From Candidatus Omnitrophota bacterium (lineage in GTDB: Bacteria; Omnitrophota; Gorgyraeia; 2-01-FULL-45-10), in NCBI GenBank assembly GCA_003142795.1, contig PLNN01000017.1, positions 70,385 to 117,320 on the forward strand: a stretch of DNA of 46,936 bases, given 5' to 3'. Each line of letters starts with the position of its first letter. The stretch's first letter is position 1. Of the stretch, positions 35,556 to 42,592 are shown piece after piece. Under the pieces are notes generated by a model. That model saw only the letters and a list, made by a program, of their open reading frames with translations. It was not told the DNA's origin and made no database searches. A program made the translations under genes and the position numbers.

Positions 35556-36316
35556 GCCGCGTTCCTCACCGGTAGGAGAGCCTCTCGCATGTGCGCCTTG
35601 ATCTCGGCGACGGTTGTGACGCGATCGTGCAGAATGCCAGCGACAAGCGCAGCGTCGGCGTTCCCCGATCGAATAGCGACGATCACATCGGCAGCTGATC
35701 CGGCTCCGCCAGAGGCAATGACAGGCACGTCGACCGCATCAGAAACGGCGCGTGTCAGATCGATGTCGTAACCGTCGCGAGACCCATCGCGATCGACGCT
35801 GGTGAGCAGGATCTCCCCTGCTCCGCGACTCACGCACTCCCGCGCCCAGGCGATAGCGTCCAGATCCGTCGCGGTTTTGCCACCGTGGGTGAAGACTCGC
35901 CACGAGCCTTCAATCAACTTTGCATCGATGCTAGACACGACGCATTGAGCGCCGAACATGGCGGCGGCATCGCTCAGTACTTCGGGCCGAAGCACAGCAG
36001 CCGAATTGATGGCCACCTTGTCGGCGCCGGCGCGCAACACGCGCGCGACGTCATCGGCAGTACGCACGCCCCCACCAATGGTGAGCGGGATAAATAGCCG
36101 TTCGGCGGTCCTCTGCGCGACATCCAGCAGAGTGCCGCGCTCCTCGCTCGTCGCAGATATATCGAGGAAGACTATCTCGTCCGCGCCTTCGGCTTCATAT
36201 CGTGCGGCGAGCTCCACGGGATCGCCAACATCGCGCAGATCTACGAAGCGCGTGCCCTTCACCACGCGGCCGCCCTTTACGTCCAGGCATACGATAAGCC
36301 GGCGCGTGAGTGTCAC
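35552..36316 (-). CDS. hisF: Imidazole glycerol phosphate synthase cyclase subunit HisF
   Basis: HisF is the TIM-barrel synthase half, which uses ammonia from HisH to make IGP and AICAR. Catalytic Asp is in [16 protein letters not shown], the second in [14 protein letters not shown]; phosphate-binding loops are PLTIGGGVR and [12 protein letters not shown]. 254 residues, normal. It overlaps hisB and hisN by 4 bases. Confidence 0.97.
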   Translation of the reverse strand: MTLTRRLIVCLDVKGGRVVKGTRFVDLRDVGDPVELAARYEAEGADEIVFLDISATSEERGTLLDVAQRTAERLFIPLTIGGGVRTADDVARVLRAGADKVAINSAAVLRPEVLSDAAAMFGAQCVVSSIDAKLIEGSWRVFTHGGKTATDLDAIAWARECVSRGAGEILLTSVDRDGSRDGYDIDLTRAVSDAVDVPVIASGGAGSAADVIVAIRSGNADAALVAGILHDRVTTVAEIKAHMREALLPVRNAA

Positions 36317-36864
36317 TTCACCTTCAGTGATACGGGCCCTTTGGTGCTGAATACAGCACCACCGCCCGTGTCGTGCATGGCGTCGCGGATGGCCAGACCC
36401 AATGCCTTGAAAGCAGCTTCCACGATGTGATGCCGGTCAATCCCCCGCAGCACGCGAAGATGCACTGTTGCCTTCGCATTGTCAGCGAACGAGCGCATCC
36501 AGTGGTCGTACAGGTCGCTCGGCAACGGTCCGCGATAGAAGGGTCGGCCACCCATATCGACGCACGCCTGCACGAGTGCCTCGTCCATTGGGATCGTGCG
36601 CTCACCATAACGCGCGGCTGATTGGCTGATCACCTCGCCAACAGCCGCGCCCATCGCGATCGCGACATCCTCGATTGTGTGATGTCTGAGATCACCTTCC
36701 GCGCGGAGCATCATGTCGAGACCGGCGTAGCGGGCAAACGTAACCATCATGTGATCCAGGAATGGGACTCCGGTTGTGATGTCGCCCTTCCCTTCTCCAC
36801 GCTGAAGCTCGAGCCGGATCTTTGTCTCACGTGTCACGCGTTCGATCACGCTCTTGTCACTCAT
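36313..36864 (-). CDS. hisB: Imidazoleglycerol-phosphate dehydratase HisB
   Basis: This monofunctional dehydratase converts IGP to imidazole acetol phosphate. Metal-binding repeats are visible as GVPFLDHMM with [14 protein letters not shown], and [18 protein letters not shown] 36864 is chosen because GGAG lies 8 bases upstream; the frame opens at 36903 inside hisA. 183 residues from this start, without the phosphatase domain seen in E. coli HisB. Confidence 0.95.
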   Translation of the reverse strand: MSDKSVIERVTRETKIRLELQRGEGKGDITTGVPFLDHMMVTFARYAGLDMMLRAEGDLRHHTIEDVAIAMGAAVGEVISQSAARYGERTIPMDEALVQACVDMGGRPFYRGPLPSDLYDHWMRSFADNAKATVHLRVLRGIDRHHIVEAAFKALGLAIRDAMHDTGGGAVFSTKGPVSLKVK

Positions 36865-36880
36865 GCAGGATTCTCCGTGG

Positions 36881-37594
36881 TCATTCCGCAAATTCCTCAG
36901 CAACGACGGCTGGCTCCAGCGCTCCGGTGTAGAGCGCCATGCCTATTACGACTGACGCGACTCCGCGGTCCTGGAGTGCACGCAGGTCACCAATTGTCCC
37001 GATGCCACCGCTGGCGCACACCGGATGCTCGCTCTCCTCCACCACATCTTCCATGAGCGGAAGATCGGTCCCTTCCATGAGCCCTTCCTTGTGCACCGCC
37101 GTAACCATCACGCCGGCCAGCGGCAGTGCATTGAGTTCCTCTATCAGATCCAGTATGTAGCGATCCGAAATACGCGCCCATCCACGCGTGAGTACATGGC
37201 GGTCGCGCACGTCGGCCGCAACGATCAGGGTGCCGGGAAATGCTTCCGCCATATCTCCGAGCCAGTTGGGACTCTCCACCGCCTTTGTGCCGAGCACGAT
37301 ACGTTGCGCGCCGTCACGAAGAAGCGCCTCGATCCGCTCCTCATCGCGGACGCCGCCACCTACCTGAGCCTCCATGGAAGTGGCACGTAGCACCTGCCGT
37401 ATGGTTTCAGCGTTGCTCCCGCGGCCGGTAGCAGCGTCGAGATCCACGATGTGTACACGACGAAAGCCGGCATAGTCCCAGCGATGCGCCACACCAGGCG
37501 GATCATCGAGCCGAACCTGCTCGGCGTCGTATGATCCACCGACCAGCTGCACGCATGCGGCTTCGCGAATGTCTATCGCTGGTATCGCAATCAT
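36881..37594 (-). CDS. hisA: Phosphoribosylformimino-5-aminoimidazole carboxamide ribotide isomerase HisA
   Basis: HisA is the TIM-barrel isomerase converting ProFAR to PRFAR, the substrate of HisHF. The catalytic Asp is in IAIPAIDIREAACVQL; phosphate loops are VGGGVRDEERIEALL and VCASGGIGTIGDL. 237 residues. It overlaps hisH by 4 bases and ends 16 bases before hisB, the only non-overlapping joint in the operon. Confidence 0.95.
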   Translation of the reverse strand: MIAIPAIDIREAACVQLVGGSYDAEQVRLDDPPGVAHRWDYAGFRRVHIVDLDAATGRGSNAETIRQVLRATSMEAQVGGGVRDEERIEALLRDGAQRIVLGTKAVESPNWLGDMAEAFPGTLIVAADVRDRHVLTRGWARISDRYILDLIEELNALPLAGVMVTAVHKEGLMEGTDLPLMEDVVEESEHPVCASGGIGTIGDLRALQDRGVASVVIGMALYTGALEPAVVAEEFAE

Positions 37595-38196
37595 CGAATC
37601 ACACCGTGGACGAAGTCTCGTACGAAGCGAACTCCGGCACTGGAGCTCTTCTCCGGATGGAACTGCACACCGACCGCGTTGGCTATCGTCACCGCCGACG
37701 CAAAGCGATCGCGCTCGTGAGTGGTGTAGGCCACAACGCAGTCTTCGTTGTCAGGCTCGCATACATAGCTGTTTGCGAAATATGCCACTTCGGGAAGCGC
37801 TTCATCAAACGAGTCAACTTCATTCCATCCGATCTGCGGAATTCGCCGTGCTCTGAGTCTTCGCACGCGTCCGGGAATTACGCCAAGTCCGGCCGGTCCT
37901 CCTCCCGGCCCCTCTTCGCTCTCCTCGAACAACAGCTGCATGCCGAGGCAGATGCATAGAGTGGGGAGGCCCGCGAGGATTGCATCGCGCATGGGTCCGG
38001 CTCCGCTCGCAAGGCGAGCCGCGGCATTGCCGAATGCGCCGACACCCGGCAGCACTAGCGCGTCAGTAGCCAGTGCGGCGAGTGGATCGCGCTGTAGCCG
38101 GATCTCAACATTGTCACCGACATCGAGCGCCTTTGCCAGTGAATGCATGTTGCCGGCGCCGTAGTCGAAGATTGTGACAATCGTCTTCGCGCTCAC
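37591..38196 (-). CDS. hisH: Imidazole glycerol phosphate synthase glutaminase subunit HisH
   Basis: HisH is the class I glutaminase that feeds ammonia to HisF. The catalytic triad is visible: Cys in LPTLCICLGMQLLFE, and His plus Glu in VQFHPEKSS; PGVGAFG forms the oxyanion region. 201 residues. The gene overlaps hisC and hisA by 4 bases each. Confidence 0.96.
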   Translation of the reverse strand: MSAKTIVTIFDYGAGNMHSLAKALDVGDNVEIRLQRDPLAALATDALVLPGVGAFGNAAARLASGAGPMRDAILAGLPTLCICLGMQLLFEESEEGPGGGPAGLGVIPGRVRRLRARRIPQIGWNEVDSFDEALPEVAYFANSYVCEPDNEDCVVAYTTHERDRFASAVTIANAVGVQFHPEKSSSAGVRFVRDFVHGVIR

Positions 38197-39278
38197 CTGG
38201 CAACGCTCCCAAGCACATCAATGCATTGCTCCAGCATGTGCCACGGGCCAACTGATATGCGCAGCGCGTCGCCTATGTTCGGAAGCGAATTGAAAGGCCG
38301 AACCGCGATGCCATGATCGCGCAACCGGCGGTCCCACTCTGTCGCGTCGTTCACAGGCACCAGTATAAAATTACTGTCGCTTGGCATTGGTGCGAGACCG
38401 ATTGCTACGAGCGCGCGAGCAAGCCTGTCTCGGTTCGTTACTGCTTCCTGAACATGCTCCTCGACCCAGGTGCGGTCATATGTGAGCGCCGCTACAGCTG
38501 CGCGTTGAGCCAGTGCGTTCACCTTGTAGGGGCCGCGCGATTTCTCTATTTCCGCGACGACAGCCGGATCGCCTATCGCGTAGCCCACGCGTAGCCCGGC
38601 CAGGCCAAATGCCTTGGAGAGCGTACGAGTTATCACGACATGAGGATAACGAGCTAGCAGATCAAGGCAGTTCCACGATGCGAACTCAGCGTACGCTTCG
38701 TCGATTACCACGATGCCGCTCACACTCGATATCACCTGCTCGATCGCCGCGCGCGTGAAGGACGCACCAGTTGGATTGTTCGGAGAGCACAGGTAGCTAA
38801 TTGTAGCGTTCGCCGAAACGTATCCGTTCACGTCCGCATCATTGGATGAAGTGAGCGGGATGGGTATGCTAACGAGCCCGTTCATCTGAGCGAAGATTGG
38901 AATCATCGCGAACGACGGATCCGGATACGCGACAGTATCGCCGGCTTCCCCGAATGCACGGATCGTGGAGTCCAGTATATCGTCCGATCCGCAGCCTGTC
39001 ACCACCATATCCGGAGTAAAGCCCACGTAATCGGCGATCGCCTGCTTCACGTCAGCCGCGTACAGCGCCGGGTACCGCGTGACCGTTGATAATGCAGCGT
39101 CAGCGATGGCGCGCAACGCAGCTGGCGGAACACCCCAGAGATTGGTGTTGTCGCTGAGATCGATCGCCGCTGGTGCGCGGTTCGGCGCGTAAAGGGAAAT
39201 GGATCGATATGTATCACGAGCCACGTCGAGAGCGACGCGACTGGCTGGCCCGAAATCACCAGAACGTGAGGGTTTCAT
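38193..39278 (-). CDS. hisC: Histidinol-phosphate aminotransferase HisC
   Basis: HisC is the PLP enzyme that forms histidinol phosphate. The PLP Lys lies in RTLSKAFGLAGLRVGYAIG; other fold type I motifs are TGCGSDDILD, YLCSPNNPTGASF, VVIDEAYAEF and the C-terminal LRISVG. The start is ATG 39278, overlapping the hisD stop as ATGA; the open frame to 39416 is non-homologous shadow. 361 residues. Confidence 0.95.
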   Translation of the reverse strand: MKPSRSGDFGPASRVALDVARDTYRSISLYAPNRAPAAIDLSDNTNLWGVPPAALRAIADAALSTVTRYPALYAADVKQAIADYVGFTPDMVVTGCGSDDILDSTIRAFGEAGDTVAYPDPSFAMIPIFAQMNGLVSIPIPLTSSNDADVNGYVSANATISYLCSPNNPTGASFTRAAIEQVISSVSGIVVIDEAYAEFASWNCLDLLARYPHVVITRTLSKAFGLAGLRVGYAIGDPAVVAEIEKSRGPYKVNALAQRAAVAALTYDRTWVEEHVQEAVTNRDRLARALVAIGLAPMPSDSNFILVPVNDATEWDRRLRDHGIAVRPFNSLPNIGDALRISVGPWHMLEQCIDVLGSVAR

Positions 39279-40603
39279 GACTGACGCACTCCCGTTGAGG
39301 CCCATTGACGAGCCGCTGCTGCGTGTGCTGGAAGTCCTTCGGCATCCGCGAAAATTCCCACGTCCTGCGCCAACCGATCTGCGGCTCCGGCGTCTATCAC
39401 CTGGTAGGTAGTCCATCGAATGAAGTCGAGTACGGAGAGGCCGGAGTACGAGCGCGCGAGACCGCCGGTAGGAAGAACGTGGTTGGCTCCGGTCATGTAA
39501 TCGCCGAACGCGACAGAGCTGTGCTCACCGACGAATATCGTTCCAGCATTGCGGAAGCGCGGAAGCAGATCGCCCGCGCGAGCCATGGCGAGCAGAAGGT
39601 GTTCGGGCGCGAATTCGTTGGCGAAGGTAATGGCCTGCTCCACGTCAATCGCCCACAGTACGGCTCCGCGGCTGCGCAATGATTCCTCGATGATGTCGCG
39701 ACGTTGCTGCGACGGCAATGCGTCAATTATGCAGCCGAGAATACTTTCGGCGACGGCCTGACCGATCGCGATCACAACAGCTACTGCCCGCGGGTCGTGC
39801 TCGGCCTGCGCGAGTACCTCGCGCATCACGACGTCTGGATCAGTGCTCGAGTCGGCGACGACCAGCAGCTCGCTGGGGCCGGCCGGAGAGTCTATCGCAA
39901 CAGCACTTGCGACCTGAAGTTTGGCCTCCGCCACATACGCGTTACCAGGCCCCACGATCCGATCGACCCTCGGCACGCTCTCAGTTCCGTACGCCATCGC
40001 AGCGATCGCGCCGGCACCTCCGATGGCGAATACTCGGTCGACGCCGGCAAGCTCAGCGGCCGCAAGAACGACCTGCGACGGTAATCCCAATGGTCCTGGC
40101 GGTGAACACAGCACTATCTCCCGAACGCCAGCCACGCGCGCAGGCACGGCTCCCATCAGTACGCTACTCGGATACGCGGCTCGGCCTCCGGGGGCATAGA
40201 CCCCTACTCTGTCGAGCGGATCAGGCCGCCGTCCCACTACGATTCCGAGCTCCGGGGTCGCTTCCGTGGACGTGGGCAGGAAAGCCCGCTGTACGGATTC
40301 GATGTTATGGATGGCGCGCTCAAGAGCACGGAGGAGCTTCCTGTCGAGCGAGTCGACGGCTGCCCTGCATGCCTCCCGCGGTACCTCCAGGCGTTCCAAT
40401 TCCACCCGATCGAACCGGAGTGCCATGTCCCTTAGCGCCAGGTCGCCCCGCTGCCTGACATCGATGATCAGCTTGGAAGTCGTGATGCTGACTGATTCAT
40501 CATCGGAAGCTGAGCGCGCCAGGAGTGCGTTTCTCCGGGTAATCGTTAGGCTGTCAATACTCTGGGTAAGAAATAGCTTCTCTGAGTAACCATTTCGGCT
40601 CAT
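39275..40603 (-). CDS. hisD: Histidinol dehydrogenase HisD
   Basis: HisD oxidises histidinol to histidine in two NAD-dependent steps. Conserved stretches are RVGVYAPGGRAAYPSSVLM, RIVGPGNAYVAEAK, SPAGPSELLVVAD, AQAEHDPRA with Zn-binding Gln/His, the EFAPEHLLL catalytic Glu/His and NAGTIFVGEHSSVAFGDY split at the family G-D-Y. 442 residues, normal for the enzyme. It overlaps hisG by ATGA and hisC by ATGA. Confidence 0.97.
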   Translation of the reverse strand: MSRNGYSEKLFLTQSIDSLTITRRNALLARSASDDESVSITTSKLIIDVRQRGDLALRDMALRFDRVELERLEVPREACRAAVDSLDRKLLRALERAIHNIESVQRAFLPTSTEATPELGIVVGRRPDPLDRVGVYAPGGRAAYPSSVLMGAVPARVAGVREIVLCSPPGPLGLPSQVVLAAAELAGVDRVFAIGGAGAIAAMAYGTESVPRVDRIVGPGNAYVAEAKLQVASAVAIDSPAGPSELLVVADSSTDPDVVMREVLAQAEHDPRAVAVVIAIGQAVAESILGCIIDALPSQQRRDIIEESLRSRGAVLWAIDVEQAITFANEFAPEHLLLAMARAGDLLPRFRNAGTIFVGEHSSVAFGDYMTGANHVLPTGGLARSYSGLSVLDFIRWTTYQVIDAGAADRLAQDVGIFADAEGLPAHAAAARQWASTGVRQS

Positions 40604-41535
40604 CGCATCAACCTCTCGATGCGGATCACGAGGATGCCTTCTCCACCGATCGCCTTGAGGTCCGCGATAGTTCGATATATCGCGGACGCTGCCACAACGG
40701 CATGCACGGCCACGTGCTTTCCACCGTCGAGGACGTCGATTACAGTTGGACCATTCAAGCCCGGAAGGATCTGACGGACGTCCTGGAGGCGATCTCGAGG
40801 GACATTCGCCATCAGGTAACGTTGGCCGCGCGCGGAGGTGACGGACTCAAGCGCTGTCGAGAGCTCCTGGAGAGCGGTTTCCTTGGCGGTCGGCCAGCCG
40901 GATCTGTTCCTGGCAACGACCAACTGAGCGGTGGACCACATGACTGTGCCAATCTCACGAAGTCCGTTGGTCTTGAGGGTCGAACCTGTCGAGACCAGAT
41001 CAACTATCACGTCCGCGATGCCCAGGTGAGGTGCGATCTCCGCGGCGCCGGAAATGGGTACTATCTCAATGTCCTGCCGAGCGTCCTCGAAGAAACGCGC
41101 GGTGATATTGGGGAATGCTGTTGCCACTCTGGTGCGTGGCGGGAGTTGGTCAACCGCGTGGAACCCACTCTCATCACGGGCTGCCACGGCAAGGCGGCAT
41201 CGGCCGAAGCCCAGATCGAGCCGGCTAACGATCTCGCGCCGGCTTTCAGCCACGAGATCCAGGCCGGTGACGCCTGCGTCGGCGGCACCGTCGGAGACAA
41301 ATTCCGGGATGTCCTGCGCCCTTACGAAGATTGCCTCGAACTCGCCGCCGAGTGCCGCCTTTAGGGCACGGTCACTCAGAGCGCGGACCTCCAGGCCCGC
41401 GTCATTGAAGAGGTCACGCGTGTCCTGAGCCAGGCGTCCCTTGTTCGGGAGCGCGATGCGGAGAAGTGGCGCTGCCGTAGTACCGGCCGGGCTGAGTATG
41501 CGGGGCTGTGGAAGCTGAGGATCTACGGGGTTCAT
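40600..41535 (-). CDS. hisG: ATP phosphoribosyltransferase HisG, long form
   Basis: HisG catalyses the committed step, joining PRPP to ATP. The catalytic part has RIALPNKGRLAQDT, DAGVTGLDLV and the PRPP-loop region VDLVSTGSTLKTNGL. The C-terminal 80 residues (YLMANVPRDRLQDVRQILPGLNGPTV, VAASAIYRTIADLKAIGGEGILV) form the regulatory ACT-like domain that binds histidine, so no hisZ is needed. 311 residues including a 25-residue Pro-rich lead. It is the first structural gene and lies 111 bases downstream of the His leader peptide stop, past the terminator. Confidence 0.96.
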   Translation of the reverse strand: MNPVDPQLPQPRILSPAGTTAAPLLRIALPNKGRLAQDTRDLFNDAGLEVRALSDRALKAALGGEFEAIFVRAQDIPEFVSDGAADAGVTGLDLVAESRREIVSRLDLGFGRCRLAVAARDESGFHAVDQLPPRTRVATAFPNITARFFEDARQDIEIVPISGAAEIAPHLGIADVIVDLVSTGSTLKTNGLREIGTVMWSTAQLVVARNRSGWPTAKETALQELSTALESVTSARGQRYLMANVPRDRLQDVRQILPGLNGPTVIDVLDGGKHVAVHAVVAASAIYRTIADLKAIGGEGILVIRIERLMR

Positions 41536-41585
41536 ACGGGGACTCTTGAAGGTGTGACGGATGTTTAACAGTTGAGCCGGGAAAC

Positions 41586-41613
41586 AAAAAAGGCCCGTCC
41601 AGATGGACGGGCC
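41586..41613 (-). terminator. Intrinsic terminator of the his attenuator
   Basis: On the minus strand GGCCCGTCC, a 4-base loop (ATCT) and GGACGGGCC form a perfect 9-bp GC stem followed by six T residues. It lies between the His-rich leader ORF and hisG. The 5' arm can instead pair with an earlier GACGGGCC segment at 41667-41674 inside the leader ORF, giving an antiterminator. The 306 bases between hisG and the cupredoxin gene are therefore all regulatory. Confidence 0.9.
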
Positions 41614-41646
41614 CGGGAGTGCACGGATGATTGGCCGATCAGCCCA

Positions 41647-41721
41647 TCACGTGCGACAGCTTCCCCGGCCCGTCAGGACATGGAGATGATGCAGCGCGTG
41701 GTGGGTTGCTATGCGAGCCAT
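41647..41721 (-). CDS. hisL: His operon leader peptide
   Basis: This 24-codon ORF starts MARIAT and contains HHALHHLH, five His codons within eight, then ends in TGA. It is followed 33 bases later by the terminator hairpin. Ribosome stalling at the His codons under histidine shortage would leave the downstream GACGGGCC segment (41667-41674), located just past the His run, free to form the antiterminator. I see no Shine-Dalgarno site; the predicted transcript begins almost at the ATG, so translation may be leaderless. Confidence 0.85.
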   Translation of the reverse strand: MARIATHHALHHLHVLTGRGSCRT

Positions 41722-41727
41722 TCATTG

Positions 41728-41756
41728 AATGTGATAGGAGTGAGTTCTGCTGTCAA
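41728..41756 (-). promoter_or_regulatory. Candidate promoter of the his operon
   Basis: Minus-strand TTGACA (41751-41756), a 17-base spacer and CACATT (41728-41733; 3 of 6 matches). The start point would be about 41722-41724, at the hisL ATG. The -35 is perfect, the -10 poor. Confidence 0.45.
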
Positions 41757-41775
41757 CATTGAAAGTGGCGTGATC

Positions 41776-41791
41776 TGTGAATACTTTCACA
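41776..41791. promoter_or_regulatory. CRP/FNR-family-like palindrome TGTGA-N6-TCACA
   Basis: The 16 bases TGTGAATACTTTCACA match the symmetric CRP half-sites exactly. The centre (41783.5) is about 60-62 bases before the predicted his start point, a class I activator position. It is also 58 bases before the cupredoxin ATG, overlapping a weak plus-strand TTGAAA-17-TACTTT promoter (41759-41787). Which gene it serves cannot be told. Confidence 0.5.
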
Positions 41792-41841
41792 ATGCCCACG
41801 AGAGTCCTCGTTGGCCGTACTTACCTAGGAGAATAAAGTAG

Positions 41842-42369
41842 ATGCGGTATTTCGGTTTTACTGCTATAGCGGCCAGCGCTCTGATGCTTGCCGCGTGCGG
41901 CGGCGGCGAAAAGGCTGCCGGCACAACGGCTGCTGCGACGACCCCGGCGACTGATACAACGGCTGCCGCTACGGCGGCTACGGGATCGACTGCAGCGCCA
42001 GCAGTTGGCGCGGTTGCGGCCGCCCCGGTTACGGGGACGATCCACGAAGTGAAGATGATCGGCGACGCGAAAGGCTATCGTTTTGAGCCTGCGACGATCA
42101 CGATCAAGGAAGGCGACGGGATCAAGTACATCAACATCAGCGGTGGCCCGCACGATGTCGCATTCGATCCGGCCGCGATTCCAGCCGCTGTGAAGCCGCA
42201 GCTCTCGGCGAACATGCCGAACCAGATGAGTGATCTTGCTGGCCCGCTCCTGATTCAGCCGAACGCAGACTACACGATCTCGTTCGCGAAGATTCCGGCA
42301 GGGACGTACGAGGCGCACTGCACGCCGCACCTCGCAATGAACATGAAGCAGACGATCACGGTTCAGTAG
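41842..42369 (+). CDS. Cupredoxin (plastocyanin/amicyanin-like) lipoprotein
   Basis: The lipobox LAAC (Cys19) directs lipidation. Residues 20-65 are an Ala/Thr linker, and 66-175 form a cupredoxin barrel. Type 1 copper ligands are His104 (GGPHDVAFD), Cys160 and His163 (AHCTPH) and Met166 or Met168. It is thus a membrane-anchored periplasmic electron carrier. TAGGAG lies upstream of ATG 41842, and a strong hairpin follows the stop, so it is probably monocistronic. Its partner in respiration is not visible here. Confidence 0.9.
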   Translation: MRYFGFTAIAASALMLAACGGGEKAAGTTAAATTPATDTTAAATAATGSTAAPAVGAVAAAPVTGTIHEVKMIGDAKGYRFEPATITIKEGDGIKYINISGGPHDVAFDPAAIPAAVKPQLSANMPNQMSDLAGPLLIQPNADYTISFAKIPAGTYEAHCTPHLAMNMKQTITVQ

Positions 42370-42392
42370 TAAGAATCGAGCTTCCGTATCTC

Positions 42393-42431
42393 ACCGGCTG
42401 CCTCGGAGCTCAATTAGCTCTGAGGCAGCCG
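42393..42431 (+). terminator. Terminator hairpin after the cupredoxin gene
   Basis: Arms CCGGCTGCCTCGGAGCT and AGCTCTGAGGCAGCCGG pair over 17 bases with one mismatch, around a 5-base loop, followed by a short T-rich tail (TTCGTTT). It begins 23 bases after the cupredoxin stop. The rest of the 223-base gap shows no gene. Confidence 0.75.
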
Positions 42432-42592
42432 GTTCGTTTATGTGCAAATGACCGGCGAGGCTCTGGTACCGGAGCCGGATCGGTTCGATATTCCGCTGGC
42501 GTACGATGTGCGCACCAGGCAGACTCAGTAGACACACACGCCAGCACCCCGGCCGGGCCAAACCGTGAGCGAAGCTTCTGATATGGTAAGGA

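Noticed and set aside
39718-40458. Long plus-strand ORF (246 codons)
   Set aside because: It is antisense to the highly conserved hisD gene in GC-rich DNA, where long shadow frames are common.
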